A DNA stretch of 64,000 nt from the NCBI RefSeq assembly GCF_001427875.1, contig NZ_LMHK01000002.1, positions 1,175,436-1,239,435 on the forward strand, in the 5' to 3' direction. Position numbers and translations under genes: made by a program. This document shows positions 1 through 8,383 of this stretch, piece by piece. The notes under the pieces are model-generated. The model was given only the letters and a program-made list of their open reading frames with translations. It ran no database searches and was not told the origin of the DNA. The stretch is from Devosia sp. Root685 (GTDB taxonomy: Bacteria > Pseudomonadota > Alphaproteobacteria > Rhizobiales > Devosiaceae). The stretch's first letter is position 1. Every line of letters begins with the position of its first letter.

Positions 1-1
1 C

Positions 2-250
2 GCCGACACGGCCGAAAACCCGCGCTTCGATCTCACCGCCGATTTCGCCTATTGCCGCCTGCAGGGCCCCGCCCGCCCGGGCGCCGCCGGCTATGAAGAC
101 GCCGACATTTCAGAACTCGCCAAAACCCTTGCCGGTTGGCGTGACGCCGGCACGGACACCTATGCCTATTTCGTCCACGAGGATAAATTACACGCGCCCG
201 CCAATGCCATGGCGCTGGCCGAAAAACTCGGCATCAAGACGCCGCCCTGA
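2..250 (+). CDS. DUF72 family protein, C-terminal part
   Basis: Open reading frame entering from the left edge; 82 residues remain before the TGA. The tail with FAYCRLQG, a TYAYFVHED stretch and a closing A-x-x-L/A-x-x-L helix resembles the C-terminus of DUF72 (YecE-like, TIM-barrel) proteins, where the F-x-H/N-D strand is conserved. The biochemical role of DUF72 is not established. The N-terminal two thirds lie outside the window, so the family call rests on the tail alone. Confidence 0.65.
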   Translation, partial: ADTAENPRFDLTADFAYCRLQGPARPGAAGYEDADISELAKTLAGWRDAGTDTYAYFVHEDKLHAPANAMALAEKLGIKTPP

Positions 251-330
251 TCACGACACCGTGCCCCGCTGGCTTTTGCCACAAAGCGGGGCTAAGCCCC
301 TGCCCCATCAAGCGTCACTCGAGAATTACC

Positions 331-834
331 ATGGCCATCGCGTCCCGCCGTCCCCTCGACAAGCTCGCCGCCGGCGCCGCTTTTTTCCTCGGCTTTGCCA
401 CCATCCTTGGCGCGCTCGGCAGCCAATATATCGGCGGCCTCTATCCCTGCGAACTCTGCCTCGAACAACGCATGGCCTATTATTGGGGCCTGCCGCTTCT
501 GGCGCTGATTTTGGTCCTTTGGAACCGTCTGCCGCTGCCCGCCTGGTACACCGGCATGGCCGTGGTCACCGCCATATTCGCTTGGGGCACCTATATGGGC
601 GCCTATCACGCGGGCGTCGAATGGGGTTTTTGGCCCGGCCCCACCGCCTGCACCGGCGTCGGCGACAGTTTCAGTTTTGACCAGCTCAACAGCATGACCC
701 CGGTCATCGGCTGCGACGTCGTGCAGTTCCGCTTCGTCGGCCTTTCGCTGGCGGGTTACAACGCGCTGATTTCGCTGGCGATGGTTGCGCTGCTGATCGG
801 GGCGATGGTGTTTCAGGCACGGCGTAAGGGCTGA
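331..834 (+). CDS. dsbB: Disulfide bond formation protein B family (DsbB)
   Basis: 167-residue inner-membrane protein with four predicted membrane spans. The first periplasmic loop carries the C40-E-L-C43 pair. The second loop carries C107 (PTACTG) and C128 (VIGCD), the two-pair arrangement of DsbB, which reoxidises DsbA and passes electrons to quinone. The length is typical of the short alphaproteobacterial form. An ATG follows a purine-rich stretch. It stands alone, in the same direction as the preceding DUF72 gene. Confidence 0.85.
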   Translation: MAIASRRPLDKLAAGAAFFLGFATILGALGSQYIGGLYPCELCLEQRMAYYWGLPLLALILVLWNRLPLPAWYTGMAVVTAIFAWGTYMGAYHAGVEWGFWPGPTACTGVGDSFSFDQLNSMTPVIGCDVVQFRFVGLSLAGYNALISLAMVALLIGAMVFQARRKG

Positions 835-843
835 TATCAGCGC

Positions 844-1140
844 TTAGTTTTCTCCGAGCACTGCGCGTATATCCAGGAGGCTGGAGAATACACGCACGAC
901 CAAGACCTCATCGCCGTCCACCCGATAGATAATTGAGTATCGGCCGTAGACCCGCCGCCGGTAGCCTCGGTTCTCGTAGTCCTCCAGTTGGGCAAACCGA
1001 AAAGGCGCATCCCCGAGGCCCACGCATGCGTCCCACAATTCACGAGCAAAGCTGCCTGCTCGCATCGGATTATCTTCGGCGATAAAATCAGCAATTGCCT
1101 CTATATCTGCTTCGGCAAGACCTGAGATGTTGACACGCAT
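844..1140 (-). CDS. parE: ParE/RelE-superfamily type II toxin
   Basis: 98-residue small protein with the ParE pattern: an N-terminal helix pair (EADIEAIADFIAEDNP, then the second helix), followed by strands with RRRVYGRYSIIYRVD and a final VLVVRVFSS strand. ParE toxins poison gyrase; the target here is inferred from the family only. Its ATG overlaps the TGA of the upstream antitoxin gene (TGATG), the usual tight coupling of toxin-antitoxin pairs. It lies just outside the left end of the island, so it is a core-side or separate accessory module. Confidence 0.85.
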   Translation of the reverse strand: MRVNISGLAEADIEAIADFIAEDNPMRAGSFARELWDACVGLGDAPFRFAQLEDYENRGYRRRVYGRYSIIYRVDGDEVLVVRVFSSLLDIRAVLGEN

Positions 1141-1400
1141 CAGCCACGCGCCTTTGTCATTGCCTCATACTTTGCGACGAGCCGTTCGAAAACCTCTTCG
1201 ACCGGCTTCATTCGCCCCGCGGCAATGTCTTCTTCGCCCGCCAGCAAGGCGGCGTCCAGCTCCCGCAGCCGCGCCTCGCGCTCCTGCACCAGCCGCACGC
1301 CTTCGCGCAAAACTTCGCTCTTTGAGTTGTAACGCCCGTGCTCGACGAGATCGCTCACGACCTTTTCGAGCACTTCGCCTAGGTCCGCACTGATCGCCAT
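1140..1400 (-). CDS. parD: ParD-like type II antitoxin
   Basis: 86 residues. The N-terminal half (SADLGEVLEKVVSDLVEHGRYNSKSEVLREGVR, written here only as a family pattern) is a ribbon-helix-helix DNA-binding module with the S-K-S-E-V-L-R-E core of ParD. The C-terminal half is charged and helical and would wrap the toxin. The gene precedes and overlaps the toxin. A GGAG ribosome site lies before the ATG, and a palindrome at 1431-1442 is a likely autorepression site. Confidence 0.87.
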   Translation of the reverse strand: MAISADLGEVLEKVVSDLVEHGRYNSKSEVLREGVRLVQEREARLRELDAALLAGEEDIAAGRMKPVEEVFERLVAKYEAMTKARG

Positions 1401-1430
1401 GGCTCAATCTCCATCATTGGCACCAACCAA

Positions 1431-1442
1431 TAATAGTTATTA
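1431..1442. promoter_or_regulatory. Putative ParD operator
   Basis: Perfect inverted repeat TAATA-GT-TATTA, about 30 bp upstream of the antitoxin start on its promoter side. ParD-type ribbon-helix-helix proteins bind short palindromes in this position. Assignment is by location and symmetry only. Confidence 0.4.
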
Positions 1443-1461
1443 AACCAACAACCCGCAAGCC

Positions 1462-1659
1462 TCACGGCTCCAGCTCGATGTCCCAATAGAGATAATCGAG
1501 CCAACTCTTGTGCAAATGGTTCGGCGGAAACGCCCTGCCATTATTGTGCAAGTCATGCACCGTCGGCGCAAAGGGAGCCTGATGCGGGAACATTTTTATC
1601 TCGCTCGGCATCCGATTGGCCTTGCGGAGGTTACACGGCGCGCAGGCCGCGACCACGTT
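1462..1659 (-). pseudogene. HNH endonuclease, C-terminal fragment cut off by the island
   Basis: 65 residues from an Asn codon at 1659-1657 to a TGA. The frame contains CAPC-N-LRK, a DLHNNGR segment and the closing SWLDYLYWDIELEP, the end of a Hyphomicrobiales HNH protein. The matching first 119 residues lie 27.7 kb away at the other edge of the island (29744 down to 29388), on the same strand. Joined at a shared AAC codon they give a normal protein of about 185 residues. The frame stays open upstream to 1707 across the left terminal repeat, but that extension is island sequence and does not resemble the family. Confidence 0.85.
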
Positions 1660-1661
1660 CT

Positions 1662-1691
1662 CTTCTGTAGAGCTAGAAAAACATATTGTTG
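1662..1691 (+). repeat. Left terminal inverted repeat of the island
   Basis: 30 bp running inward from the host gene, beginning CTTCTGTAGAGC and ending CATATTGTTG. Against the reverse complement of the right end it matches 23 of 28 aligned positions, with one 2-bp gap. The inner ATATTGTTG is identical in both ends. Confidence 0.7.
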
Positions 1692-1898
1692 GGTCCGGGG
1701 GGAGCACTCGAGCATGCGACCGATGTCGAATGAGGGTGGGCCGGCGGAGGGGCCCCCACCTAGCGGAGGAGCCGGACCACCCCTGCTGGATGCAATTGTC
1801 CGCACCGACTCTAAACTTCGTAGATCACGCCGGTATTCGACCGAGGCTACAATTTGGCTCAGCAGCCGTGTCTTTCCGCAGACTAACTTGAGGGCACC

Positions 1899-2216
1899 TT
1901 AGTCGTCCTCGCGCTCCTGCAACGAAGGAGTGTCGCTAAGCTCTGGAGAGGGGCCGTTCCAGCCTTTCGGCATTCTTACGCCCCAGCCGCCTTCTTCATC
2001 CGCCTTGACGAAACGCACCCCTTGTCGCTCGAATTCGGCTTGCACGGCTTTGAAAGTGCTCTGTCCGTTATCCTCGCCATTTTCCATGCGGATGACCGAC
2101 CGACGGCTCACGTTGATCATCGCGGCCACATCGGCCTGGCTATAGCCAAAGGCTACCCGCACAGCTTTGAGGATATGGATGTTGGTGCTCATGCGCTTTG
2201 GCATGGCACACGACAT
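1899..2216 (-). CDS. XRE-family helix-turn-helix regulator
   Basis: 105 residues. Residues about 14-65 form a Cro/CI-type helix-turn-helix: a YSQADVAAMINVSRRSVIRME segment with the usual Q-x-x-V-A pattern and recognition helix. The C-terminal part has an RQGVRFVKADEEGGWGVR strand pair common in short XRE regulators. ATG codons at 2204 and 2192 are alternative starts; the domain begins after either. It diverges from the duplicated DUF6634/metallophosphoesterase operon. The shared promoter region carries two palindromes that are its likely binding sites, so it probably represses that operon and itself. Confidence 0.8.
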   Translation of the reverse strand: MSCAMPKRMSTNIHILKAVRVAFGYSQADVAAMINVSRRSVIRMENGEDNGQSTFKAVQAEFERQGVRFVKADEEGGWGVRMPKGWNGPSPELSDTPSLQEREDD

Positions 2217-2264
2217 TTGGCGCTGCCAGCGGCAACGGGAAATAGTCCATAAGTCACGTTATGC

Positions 2265-2304
2265 TTGTCACTTCAAGTGACAAAATATGTCACTTGGTGT
2301 GACA
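2265..2304. promoter_or_regulatory. Twin palindromic operator between the XRE regulator and the duplicated operon
   Basis: Site 1 (2265-2283) is a perfect palindrome, TTGTCACTT-C-AAGTGACAA. Site 2 (2288-2304) is TGTCAC-N5-GTGACA. Their centres are 22 bp apart, about two helical turns, as expected for cooperative dimers on one face of DNA. A further GTCAC half-site lies at 2253-2257. Binding by the adjacent XRE protein is inferred. Confidence 0.65.
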
Positions 2305-2402
2305 ATCCGTCTGTGCTGTTACCCTACAAAGGATTACGAAACCGACGGAGTAAGCGAACAGACGATCGCATTTCCGAATCACCAAGCGTGGATGGAGCAC
2401 AG

Positions 2403-2777
2403 ATGCTGAGCTATCGGTCGACGGGGTTTCTTGATCCATCTGCAGCACAAGCCGAACTGAGCCGACTTCAAGTGTTAGCCACCGACATCGAGAGCCTTCT
2501 AAACGGCGAGCCGGTATCCCGCCGGGTTTTGGCAGCAGCCCCACTACTCGTAGGTTGGAGCGTGGCTCGACCACACGCCGTCGCGTTGGCAGCTCTGGCG
2601 ATAGATCACCCCGAGGCCGCCTCCAGTATGGAAAGTCGGCTGACCTCCACCGTCGTCATCGAAAACCAAGAAGGCGGTTGGGTGAGAACATTAGGGCGCT
2701 TTTACCGCCTCGGACAGAAGTTTGACGGCGACGGGGTCTGGGGAGATCCGAGCCCCGACATCGGGGGGGGCCGATAA
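2403..2777 (+). CDS. DUF6634-like small protein, copy 1
   Basis: 124 residues from an ATG preceded by GGAG; the frame is open further upstream, but the start here lines up with copy 2. The layout is: a G-F-x-D-P-x-A-A opening, a charged helix ending in LLNGE, a central W-segment with an A-x-DHPE stretch, and a closing G-W-V-R-T-x-x-R-F-Y-R-L-G strand. The same layout recurs in the next gene, so these are tandem paralogues. I recall the pattern as DUF6634, of unknown function; the number is from memory. TAATG overlap with the next gene implies coupled translation. Confidence 0.6.
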   Translation: MLSYRSTGFLDPSAAQAELSRLQVLATDIESLLNGEPVSRRVLAAAPLLVGWSVARPHAVALAALAIDHPEAASSMESRLTSTVVIENQEGGWVRTLGRFYRLGQKFDGDGVWGDPSPDIGGGR

Positions 2778-3136
2778 TGCTTCTCTTTGAGCAGAACGGC
2801 TTCGCAGACCCGGTCGCTGCCTGGCAGAAAATTGAAAAGCTCGAGGCATTGGCACGCGACCTCCGTCGCATGCTTCAAGGCGAGGGGCTTTCTCCCGGCG
2901 AGCTAGAAGCGGCTACCACCATCTCTAACTGGATCGCAATTGACCGCAGAGTGCCGGCACTCGTCGGCTTTGTTGCTGACCATCCAGACCTCCCAGGGAG
3001 CCTTCAGGGGCGCCGGCTAGTCACAACTAGCGAAATCGCAGTCTGGGGCAACAGCGAATGGGTCAGGACCGCCTCGCGCTACTACAGGTTTGGCGAGCCT
3101 TTCGAACCTCTTAATTTGTCGGAAGCCGCGAAATGA
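2777..3136 (+). CDS. DUF6634-like small protein, copy 2
   Basis: 119 residues. It is paralogous to the preceding gene: both share the N-terminal G-F-x-D-P-x-A-A motif, the LARD/LATD helix ending in L-x-GE, a D-HP turn, and the E-W/GW-VRT-x-x-R-Y/F-YR-x-G end. No catalytic motif, signal or membrane segment is visible. It begins inside the stop of copy 1 and overlaps the metallophosphoesterase start by 4 bp (ATGA), so the four genes form one tightly coupled operon. The function is unknown. Confidence 0.6.
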   Translation: MLLFEQNGFADPVAAWQKIEKLEALARDLRRMLQGEGLSPGELEAATTISNWIAIDRRVPALVGFVADHPDLPGSLQGRRLVTTSEIAVWGNSEWVRTASRYYRFGEPFEPLNLSEAAK

Positions 3137-3984
3137 CGCGCATTGCTGTGCTGAGCGACTTACATCAAGAATTCACTTTGGCAGACGGGCTAACTGCCTC
3201 GGCACAATTCTTTGCACCACGCCCCATGCGCGATGATGCCGATGTGATCGTTCTTGCCGGCGACGTCCACGTACCGGCGACGCGATCTCTTGACTGGATC
3301 GCTAGGAATTTCAGCGACATTCCGGTCGTCTATGTGCTCGGAAATCACGATTATTATCAGTCTTCTCAATCCGGCGACGAAGGATTGCAAACCTATCTGC
3401 AGGTCCTGAATGGCGCCCGAGAACGAGCCAATCAACTCGGTATCCATCTCCTCGAGAATGACACCGTCGAAATCGCCGGTGCGCGGTTCATCGGGGCGAC
3501 CCTCTGGACCGATTTCCGACTCGGTTTCGACCCGCCCATGTTTGAAAAAATGAGGGCCGCCAGAGGCAGAGATGGGATGAATGATTACCGCCGCATCAAG
3601 CGCCCCTCACAGAAGAATCCTGGGCAGCGTCGGCGAATGCGGCCCATCGACACAATAGGCCTCCACATCGGCACGCTGAACTACATCCGCGACGCCTTCA
3701 GGGTACCGTTTGAGGGGCCAATGGTGATGGTAAGTCATCACGCTCCGCATCCAAATTCGCTGCACTCGGATCGCTTCGGATATCTGGATCACTGCTATGC
3801 CAGCGACTTAAGCGCAATCCTTCAGCGACCCGAAGCCCCAGACCTCTGGATCCATGGGCACATTCACAAAAGATCGGATTACTGGATTGGAAAGACGAGG
3901 ATTGTCGCAAATCCGTGGGGCCTTCGGTTTACCCAGGATGGCTATTCACGCGACTTCGATCCGCACCTGATCATCGAACTCTAG
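3133..3984 (+). CDS. Calcineurin-like metallophosphoesterase, copy 1
   Basis: 283 residues. It carries the metallophosphoesterase ligand set in order: SDLH near residue 8, AGDVH near 40, GNHDYY near 72, SHHAPHP near 200 and HGHIH near 240. It is cytoplasmic, with no signal peptide. Substrates of such proteins range from nucleic acids to cyclic nucleotides and cannot be read from sequence. It starts in the stop of DUF6634 copy 2 and is followed after 2 bp by a second metallophosphoesterase with the same layout. Confidence 0.85.
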   Translation: MTRIAVLSDLHQEFTLADGLTASAQFFAPRPMRDDADVIVLAGDVHVPATRSLDWIARNFSDIPVVYVLGNHDYYQSSQSGDEGLQTYLQVLNGARERANQLGIHLLENDTVEIAGARFIGATLWTDFRLGFDPPMFEKMRAARGRDGMNDYRRIKRPSQKNPGQRRRMRPIDTIGLHIGTLNYIRDAFRVPFEGPMVMVSHHAPHPNSLHSDRFGYLDHCYASDLSAILQRPEAPDLWIHGHIHKRSDYWIGKTRIVANPWGLRFTQDGYSRDFDPHLIIEL

Positions 3985-3986
3985 CG

Positions 3987-4775
3987 ATGAAGATTTGGGT
4001 TTTCAGCGACCTTCATCGTCGTCGTCGAGGCACCCCTTGGAACCTTGCGCTAAGTCCCGTGCAAGCGGACCTCGCAGTCTGTGCCGGCGATTTGACTGAC
4101 GGCGACCCAGAGGATGGGGTCGCCTGGCTAGCGCACTACGTCAGGCCACATATGCCCGTGGTCTACGTGGCCGGGAATCATGAGTTCTACAACCGTTATG
4201 CGAGCATGGAGGACCTGAAAGAGAAGGCGAAAGAGCGGGCGGTTCAGTTGGGGATTGACCTCCTCGACAACGAATTCGTCGACATCGGCGATATCCGTGT
4301 CTTCGGCAGCACGCTCTGGTCTGATTTTGACTTTTTCGCCCGGGGCGACGAGGCACGGCGGCAACGTGATATGGCGTGGTGTGAGATGTACATGAATGAC
4401 TTTCGGCTCATCCGGCCGGAGGAGAATTCGCCGGAAATTTGGACTGCCGCTCGAGCTCGCAAAGAGCACCTCATTTCGCGAACCTGGCTAGAGACCGCCA
4501 TGGGAGTGACGGACCGGCGCAAGGTAGTTGTGACCCACAACGCGCCCCACCCCGGCTCGGTCGCCCCCAGGTTCAGCACCGATCCACTGACCGCCGCTTT
4601 CGTTAGCGATCTGACGGGTACTATTGAGAGGCATCATCCGGAACTCTGGATTCACGGCCATACTCACACCTCATTTGACTATTGGGCGGGAGCGACGAGG
4701 GTGATCTGCAACCCGCGCGGGTACACGGGCGAGAACATGTTGGGGTTCGATCCTGCGATGGTGATCGAGATTTGA
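3987..4775 (+). CDS. Calcineurin-like metallophosphoesterase, copy 2
   Basis: 262 residues from the ATG just after the preceding stop; an upstream extension to 3915 would overlap copy 1 and is not needed. The ligand motifs are complete: SDLH, AGDLTDGD, GNHEFY, THNAPHPGS and HGHTHT. Alignment with copy 1 is clear in the WIHGH-x-H, SDYW/FDYW-x-G and x-NPxG segments, so it is an old tandem duplication rather than a recent copy. It is the last gene of the four-gene operon, 160-220 bp ahead of the Detocs genes. Confidence 0.85.
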   Translation: MKIWVFSDLHRRRRGTPWNLALSPVQADLAVCAGDLTDGDPEDGVAWLAHYVRPHMPVVYVAGNHEFYNRYASMEDLKEKAKERAVQLGIDLLDNEFVDIGDIRVFGSTLWSDFDFFARGDEARRQRDMAWCEMYMNDFRLIRPEENSPEIWTAARARKEHLISRTWLETAMGVTDRRKVVVTHNAPHPGSVAPRFSTDPLTAAFVSDLTGTIERHHPELWIHGHTHTSFDYWAGATRVICNPRGYTGENMLGFDPAMVIEI

Positions 4776-4998
4776 CTGACTGCTGGCTTGAAAGTGCCTT
4801 TTAAGTAGAGGTTTGCCTCTCAATGTAGATGACAAAAAGAGCGCCTAGTTGTTCGTACCTCACGCGGTACACAAGGCCCGAATCCTAAAGAGTGCAACAG
4901 GAAGTCGTGGACACGGCTTTTGAGCGCTTGCGAATGCTTGGATGCCAGCCTTAATAATTGACGGCGCAGATGTTTTTCATCTCTTTGGGGGAGCTTCG

Positions 4999-7932
4999 GT
5001 GGACGAAAACTCAATCAGTCTATCGAATGTCGGTGATGTCCGGACAAAGCAACGTCTCCGAGGCCTTATGGCCAAGGGCTCATCGGAGAAGAATGTCACG
5101 GACACGATGAATAACCTTCGGCGAGATCTGCCGAGCGAGGATGCTGCAGCGGTTGCAGCAATACTCTTCAATCATCCCTTGCTCGCCAAACTTGAGTTGA
5201 CCGACGATTTCCCTCTCGTGCCTCCCACTCTCGGAAACATCGTGCGTTTGACGGACATGCCGCTAGAGCATGAGCTTATTTTTCTCGCCGAGCGTGTCGC
5301 TAAGAATCGGGTTCAACTCTTCGAAGCTATCAAGGTCCTTGAGCAAACTAATGACGCGATTTCATCGCGGAATGCTGGCCGAATAGTCACTATGCTCGCG
5401 CGACTGAAGTTGATCTCGGGCTATTCGTTAACTTATTTGCGGAAGGTCGCATATCTTTATTCTACAACTGCGCCGGGCTCGGAACTCAGGAGCATCTGTG
5501 CGGAGGAATTAAAGCTGTTTGGGCTTCAGCGGCGCCACGTGGTCCCATTGGCCCTTACCGATTTGATGGACCAAGATTACGAATACTCTCTAACCAGAAG
5601 CTCGCTTCTCGATTTTGCCAAGGAGAGTGAGCAGAACAATCGAAAGAATGCGGCTGAAGTTCTGCGTTTCTACTTCAGGCCAATTCGAGCCTCGGAAGTG
5701 GATATAGCTTCGCAAATTCAGACGCTTGGGTCGTTCTCCTTGCTTGACGGTGTCCTAAGCGCAGTAGCGCATTTTCTTGCTCCCGAACCGATTGCCAAAA
5801 TCAGGTCACGGGTGCCCGAGTTGTTCCCCGCTGAGATACTGACTTCGATAAAACTTCTAAATAGAAGCATAGATAAGATCGCTCGGTCCATTGTCTCAAA
5901 AGATGGACACATGTATCTGGACAGCACTTTCTATCGGTCGAGCATTGCCTTCATTGAAGCACCTCGGGTGGTGGCCTTCAGAGACGCTATAGACAGCTAC
6001 TATGGTGATAGCTTGGATGGTTTTGGAGTCTTGAGGACAACCAAGGCAGCCGACAGCTTTTTCGGTGACGTACCTTCAATTACGAAACTTGCAGTGTCCC
6101 CTGAAGTCATCACTGTATCTGTTGATCGGTACAACAACGATAGCTCGGGTCCATTCATTCGATCGATTGCCTTCGTGCGATCTGTCCAGGGGGGCGCGAC
6201 CGCCTCTGATCTCGATGAGGACCAGCTGATATGTTTGATGGCAAATACTATTGCTTTGGAGAAGATGCTCTCCGAAGATGAGATCAGGTCGTTCTTCAAG
6301 TACTCAACTGACCAAATCTCTAAGTACATCATGCTGGCACTCGTGACTGCCAAGAGCGGCAAGAGTGCTCATGACCACGCGCTCCGACGGGTTCTGCAGG
6401 ACATTGTACTTAAGCGGTTTTCTGGGAGTTTGGTCAATTTTGCGGAGTGGCTTTTCGAGCGAGGACCTTCTGTCGCTGAGCACTTGGTGGGGCTTTGCAC
6501 AGAGGGCTTCCTCGTACAGCTATACCACCTCCTTCCCACCACGGATGAGGTCTTTGAAAGCCGAGCTGCGCTTCTGGATTGGTTCGCCGACAAATTCAAT
6601 GAACCTTCCGCGAGAGAGCGAGCTAAGACTCTTCGGCTCGACAAACGACTTCAGCGTGTCCGTGGCGAAATTAATGATGTCCGCATCTACGTTGACCACG
6701 TACGTTTTACGCTTTGGCTGCAAGACAATACGATTGACGAGCTGAGTGCGGCCTTCCGAAGTGGGGACATTTCGGAAGAGGACATTTCGACATTCAGTGG
6801 GGAAGGTGGCTATCCGGAATTCAGTACGCCAACAGGTCGCTTAGCAGCGGTACTTCAAAAGGCATTTGCGGAGTTTTGCGCCGACAAGCGGTATGGTGTT
6901 GACTCATACATCGGTCGACGAATTAGGCACGGCACTCTTTTTGGGTATCTCGCAACCCAAATGGAGCCACTTCTAGGCAAACAGGAATACAAGGACCTTC
7001 TGTCTACCGAGGCAGGGGGGCGCCTCAACGCTTGGATTGACGATTACCGCCAATCGGTGACGACTTTCGGGACAGAACTACTTCAAGTTCGCTCCAAAAA
7101 GAAACCTCGTGGACTTTTGAACCCGAATATATTCGGCGCCCGGAGAATGGGGTATACGCGCGATGCAATTCGAGACCTCTCTCGCCAGTATAGGGAAACT
7201 AAGAGTTTAGCTGTCGTACAGCAGAGCATCATAGAGCATTGTTGGAGAATACTGGAACAGGACCTTTCTGTCATTCGCTTGGCCTTTGATGAATTTAGGC
7301 GGCACCAGGGAAATATGCCAAAGTCTTTGGCGGAACGAGGAGTGCCTGAGCAGGCAAAATTAGTCGCCGCATCTCTTGTTCGCGAAGTCAACCGGTTTAC
7401 TGAGGAAAGAATACGCAACGCGTCAAACTGGTTCGCCAAACCAACTAATCTCTCTCCTTCAGCACCTTTTTCACTGCTGTTCGAGGCAGTGATGGATGAG
7501 GTGACTGAGCACTTCCCCGACTTTGAGCCTAAAGTTGAGATAGCAGGAGAGGATGACGTTACACTCCTAGGCGTTATGTACCATCACATGTATGACTTCT
7601 TGTATGTGATCATTTTCAATGCTGCGAAACACGGGCACCGCAAGGGCAAGGTGACTCGGCGAATTGAATTTAGTCAAACGGACATGATCATTAAGTCCAT
7701 GACAATAACTGTGTCGTCAGAGATTGCTGAGGACGACACAGAAGAGGCGGTAAAAATGCGCGTTGAGGATGCCCTGTCCGGTAACTTGGACGATGCGATG
7801 GTCATCGAAAACCGCAGTGGGATCATGAAACTGCGACGCATGGAAGCCGATATTCGGGAGATTGAGAGCATCGACATGGCGATCGCCGATCGCGTGATCT
7901 CATTCGCTTGTCGCGTGAGGACCCAAGAATAG
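4999..7932 (+). CDS. dtcA: Detocs sensor histidine kinase-like protein DtcA
   Basis: 977 residues from GTG 4999, chosen because GGGGGAG lies 5 bp upstream; the frame is open to ATG 4942, whose ribosome site is weak. Most of the protein is a long helical region, presumably sensory. The last 130 residues look like a diverged HATPase: an N-box-like IIFNAAKHGH at about residue 870 and a glycine-box-like RSGIMKLRRM near 937. The next two genes are a lone receiver and a receiver fused to a nucleoside phosphorylase, which is the Detocs order (defensive two-component system). In that family DtcA senses phage infection and phosphorylates DtcB/DtcC. The identification rests mainly on gene order and partners. 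Confidence 0.8.
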   Translation: MDENSISLSNVGDVRTKQRLRGLMAKGSSEKNVTDTMNNLRRDLPSEDAAAVAAILFNHPLLAKLELTDDFPLVPPTLGNIVRLTDMPLEHELIFLAERVAKNRVQLFEAIKVLEQTNDAISSRNAGRIVTMLARLKLISGYSLTYLRKVAYLYSTTAPGSELRSICAEELKLFGLQRRHVVPLALTDLMDQDYEYSLTRSSLLDFAKESEQNNRKNAAEVLRFYFRPIRASEVDIASQIQTLGSFSLLDGVLSAVAHFLAPEPIAKIRSRVPELFPAEILTSIKLLNRSIDKIARSIVSKDGHMYLDSTFYRSSIAFIEAPRVVAFRDAIDSYYGDSLDGFGVLRTTKAADSFFGDVPSITKLAVSPEVITVSVDRYNNDSSGPFIRSIAFVRSVQGGATASDLDEDQLICLMANTIALEKMLSEDEIRSFFKYSTDQISKYIMLALVTAKSGKSAHDHALRRVLQDIVLKRFSGSLVNFAEWLFERGPSVAEHLVGLCTEGFLVQLYHLLPTTDEVFESRAALLDWFADKFNEPSARERAKTLRLDKRLQRVRGEINDVRIYVDHVRFTLWLQDNTIDELSAAFRSGDISEEDISTFSGEGGYPEFSTPTGRLAAVLQKAFAEFCADKRYGVDSYIGRRIRHGTLFGYLATQMEPLLGKQEYKDLLSTEAGGRLNAWIDDYRQSVTTFGTELLQVRSKKKPRGLLNPNIFGARRMGYTRDAIRDLSRQYRETKSLAVVQQSIIEHCWRILEQDLSVIRLAFDEFRRHQGNMPKSLAERGVPEQAKLVAASLVREVNRFTEERIRNASNWFAKPTNLSPSAPFSLLFEAVMDEVTEHFPDFEPKVEIAGEDDVTLLGVMYHHMYDFLYVIIFNAAKHGHRKGKVTRRIEFSQTDMIIKSMTITVSSEIAEDDTEEAVKMRVEDALSGNLDDAMVIENRSGIMKLRRMEADIREIESIDMAIADRVISFACRVRTQE

Positions 7933-7933
7933 T

Positions 7934-8383
7934 ATGGTCCCCAGTATCCTCGTCGTTGAAGACGATGACTTCAAACTAGATCGAATACGAGAGGCTATTC
8001 GGTCAGCGTTGCCAAATGCGCGGGTGGAGGTTGCCGACTCAGTACAACGGGCAATTGGAAAGCTCGAGGGTATCTATTCCCTTATAGTTCTGGACATGGC
8101 GCTTCCAAGCCACACAGTGAAGGCGGGCGCAAGTCCAGCTACCTCGTTGCCATCGGGAGGCATAGAGGTGCTGCTGGAGCTGGCTTATCTCGGCAGAACA
8201 GACATGGTCGTTGTGGTGACCCAATATCCGGAAATCGAGATTGATGACACCCTCTATCCAACTCCAACAGCAATCAAAGCTTTCCATGCCGCGCAGATGA
8301 TGAACGTGACCGAGGTTCTTAAGTATGAGCCCGAAGGTTCGGATTGGGCTGTTCGGCTAGTCAATATTGTGAGCAGCCTATGA
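7934..8383 (+). CDS. dtcB: Detocs receiver protein DtcB
   Basis: 149-residue stand-alone receiver domain. The acidic pocket (VVEDDD, residues 9-12), phospho-acceptor D54 (IVLDMALP), T96 and K130 (EVLKYEP) are all present, so it should be phosphorylatable. There is a longer than usual insert after the acceptor (residues 59-75). In Detocs, DtcB is thought to act as a phosphate sink that keeps the effector off in the absence of phage. It starts 1 bp after dtcA and overlaps dtcC by ATGA. Confidence 0.85.
   Translation: MVPSILVVEDDDFKLDRIREAIRSALPNARVEVADSVQRAIGKLEGIYSLIVLDMALPSHTVKAGASPATSLPSGGIEVLLELAYLGRTDMVVVVTQYPEIEIDDTLYPTPTAIKAFHAAQMMNVTEVLKYEPEGSDWAVRLVNIVSSL

Noticed and set aside
1657..1662. 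A target-site duplication at the island ends
   Set aside because: The flanks share only AAC (1657-1659 and 29382-29384); too short to call a duplication.
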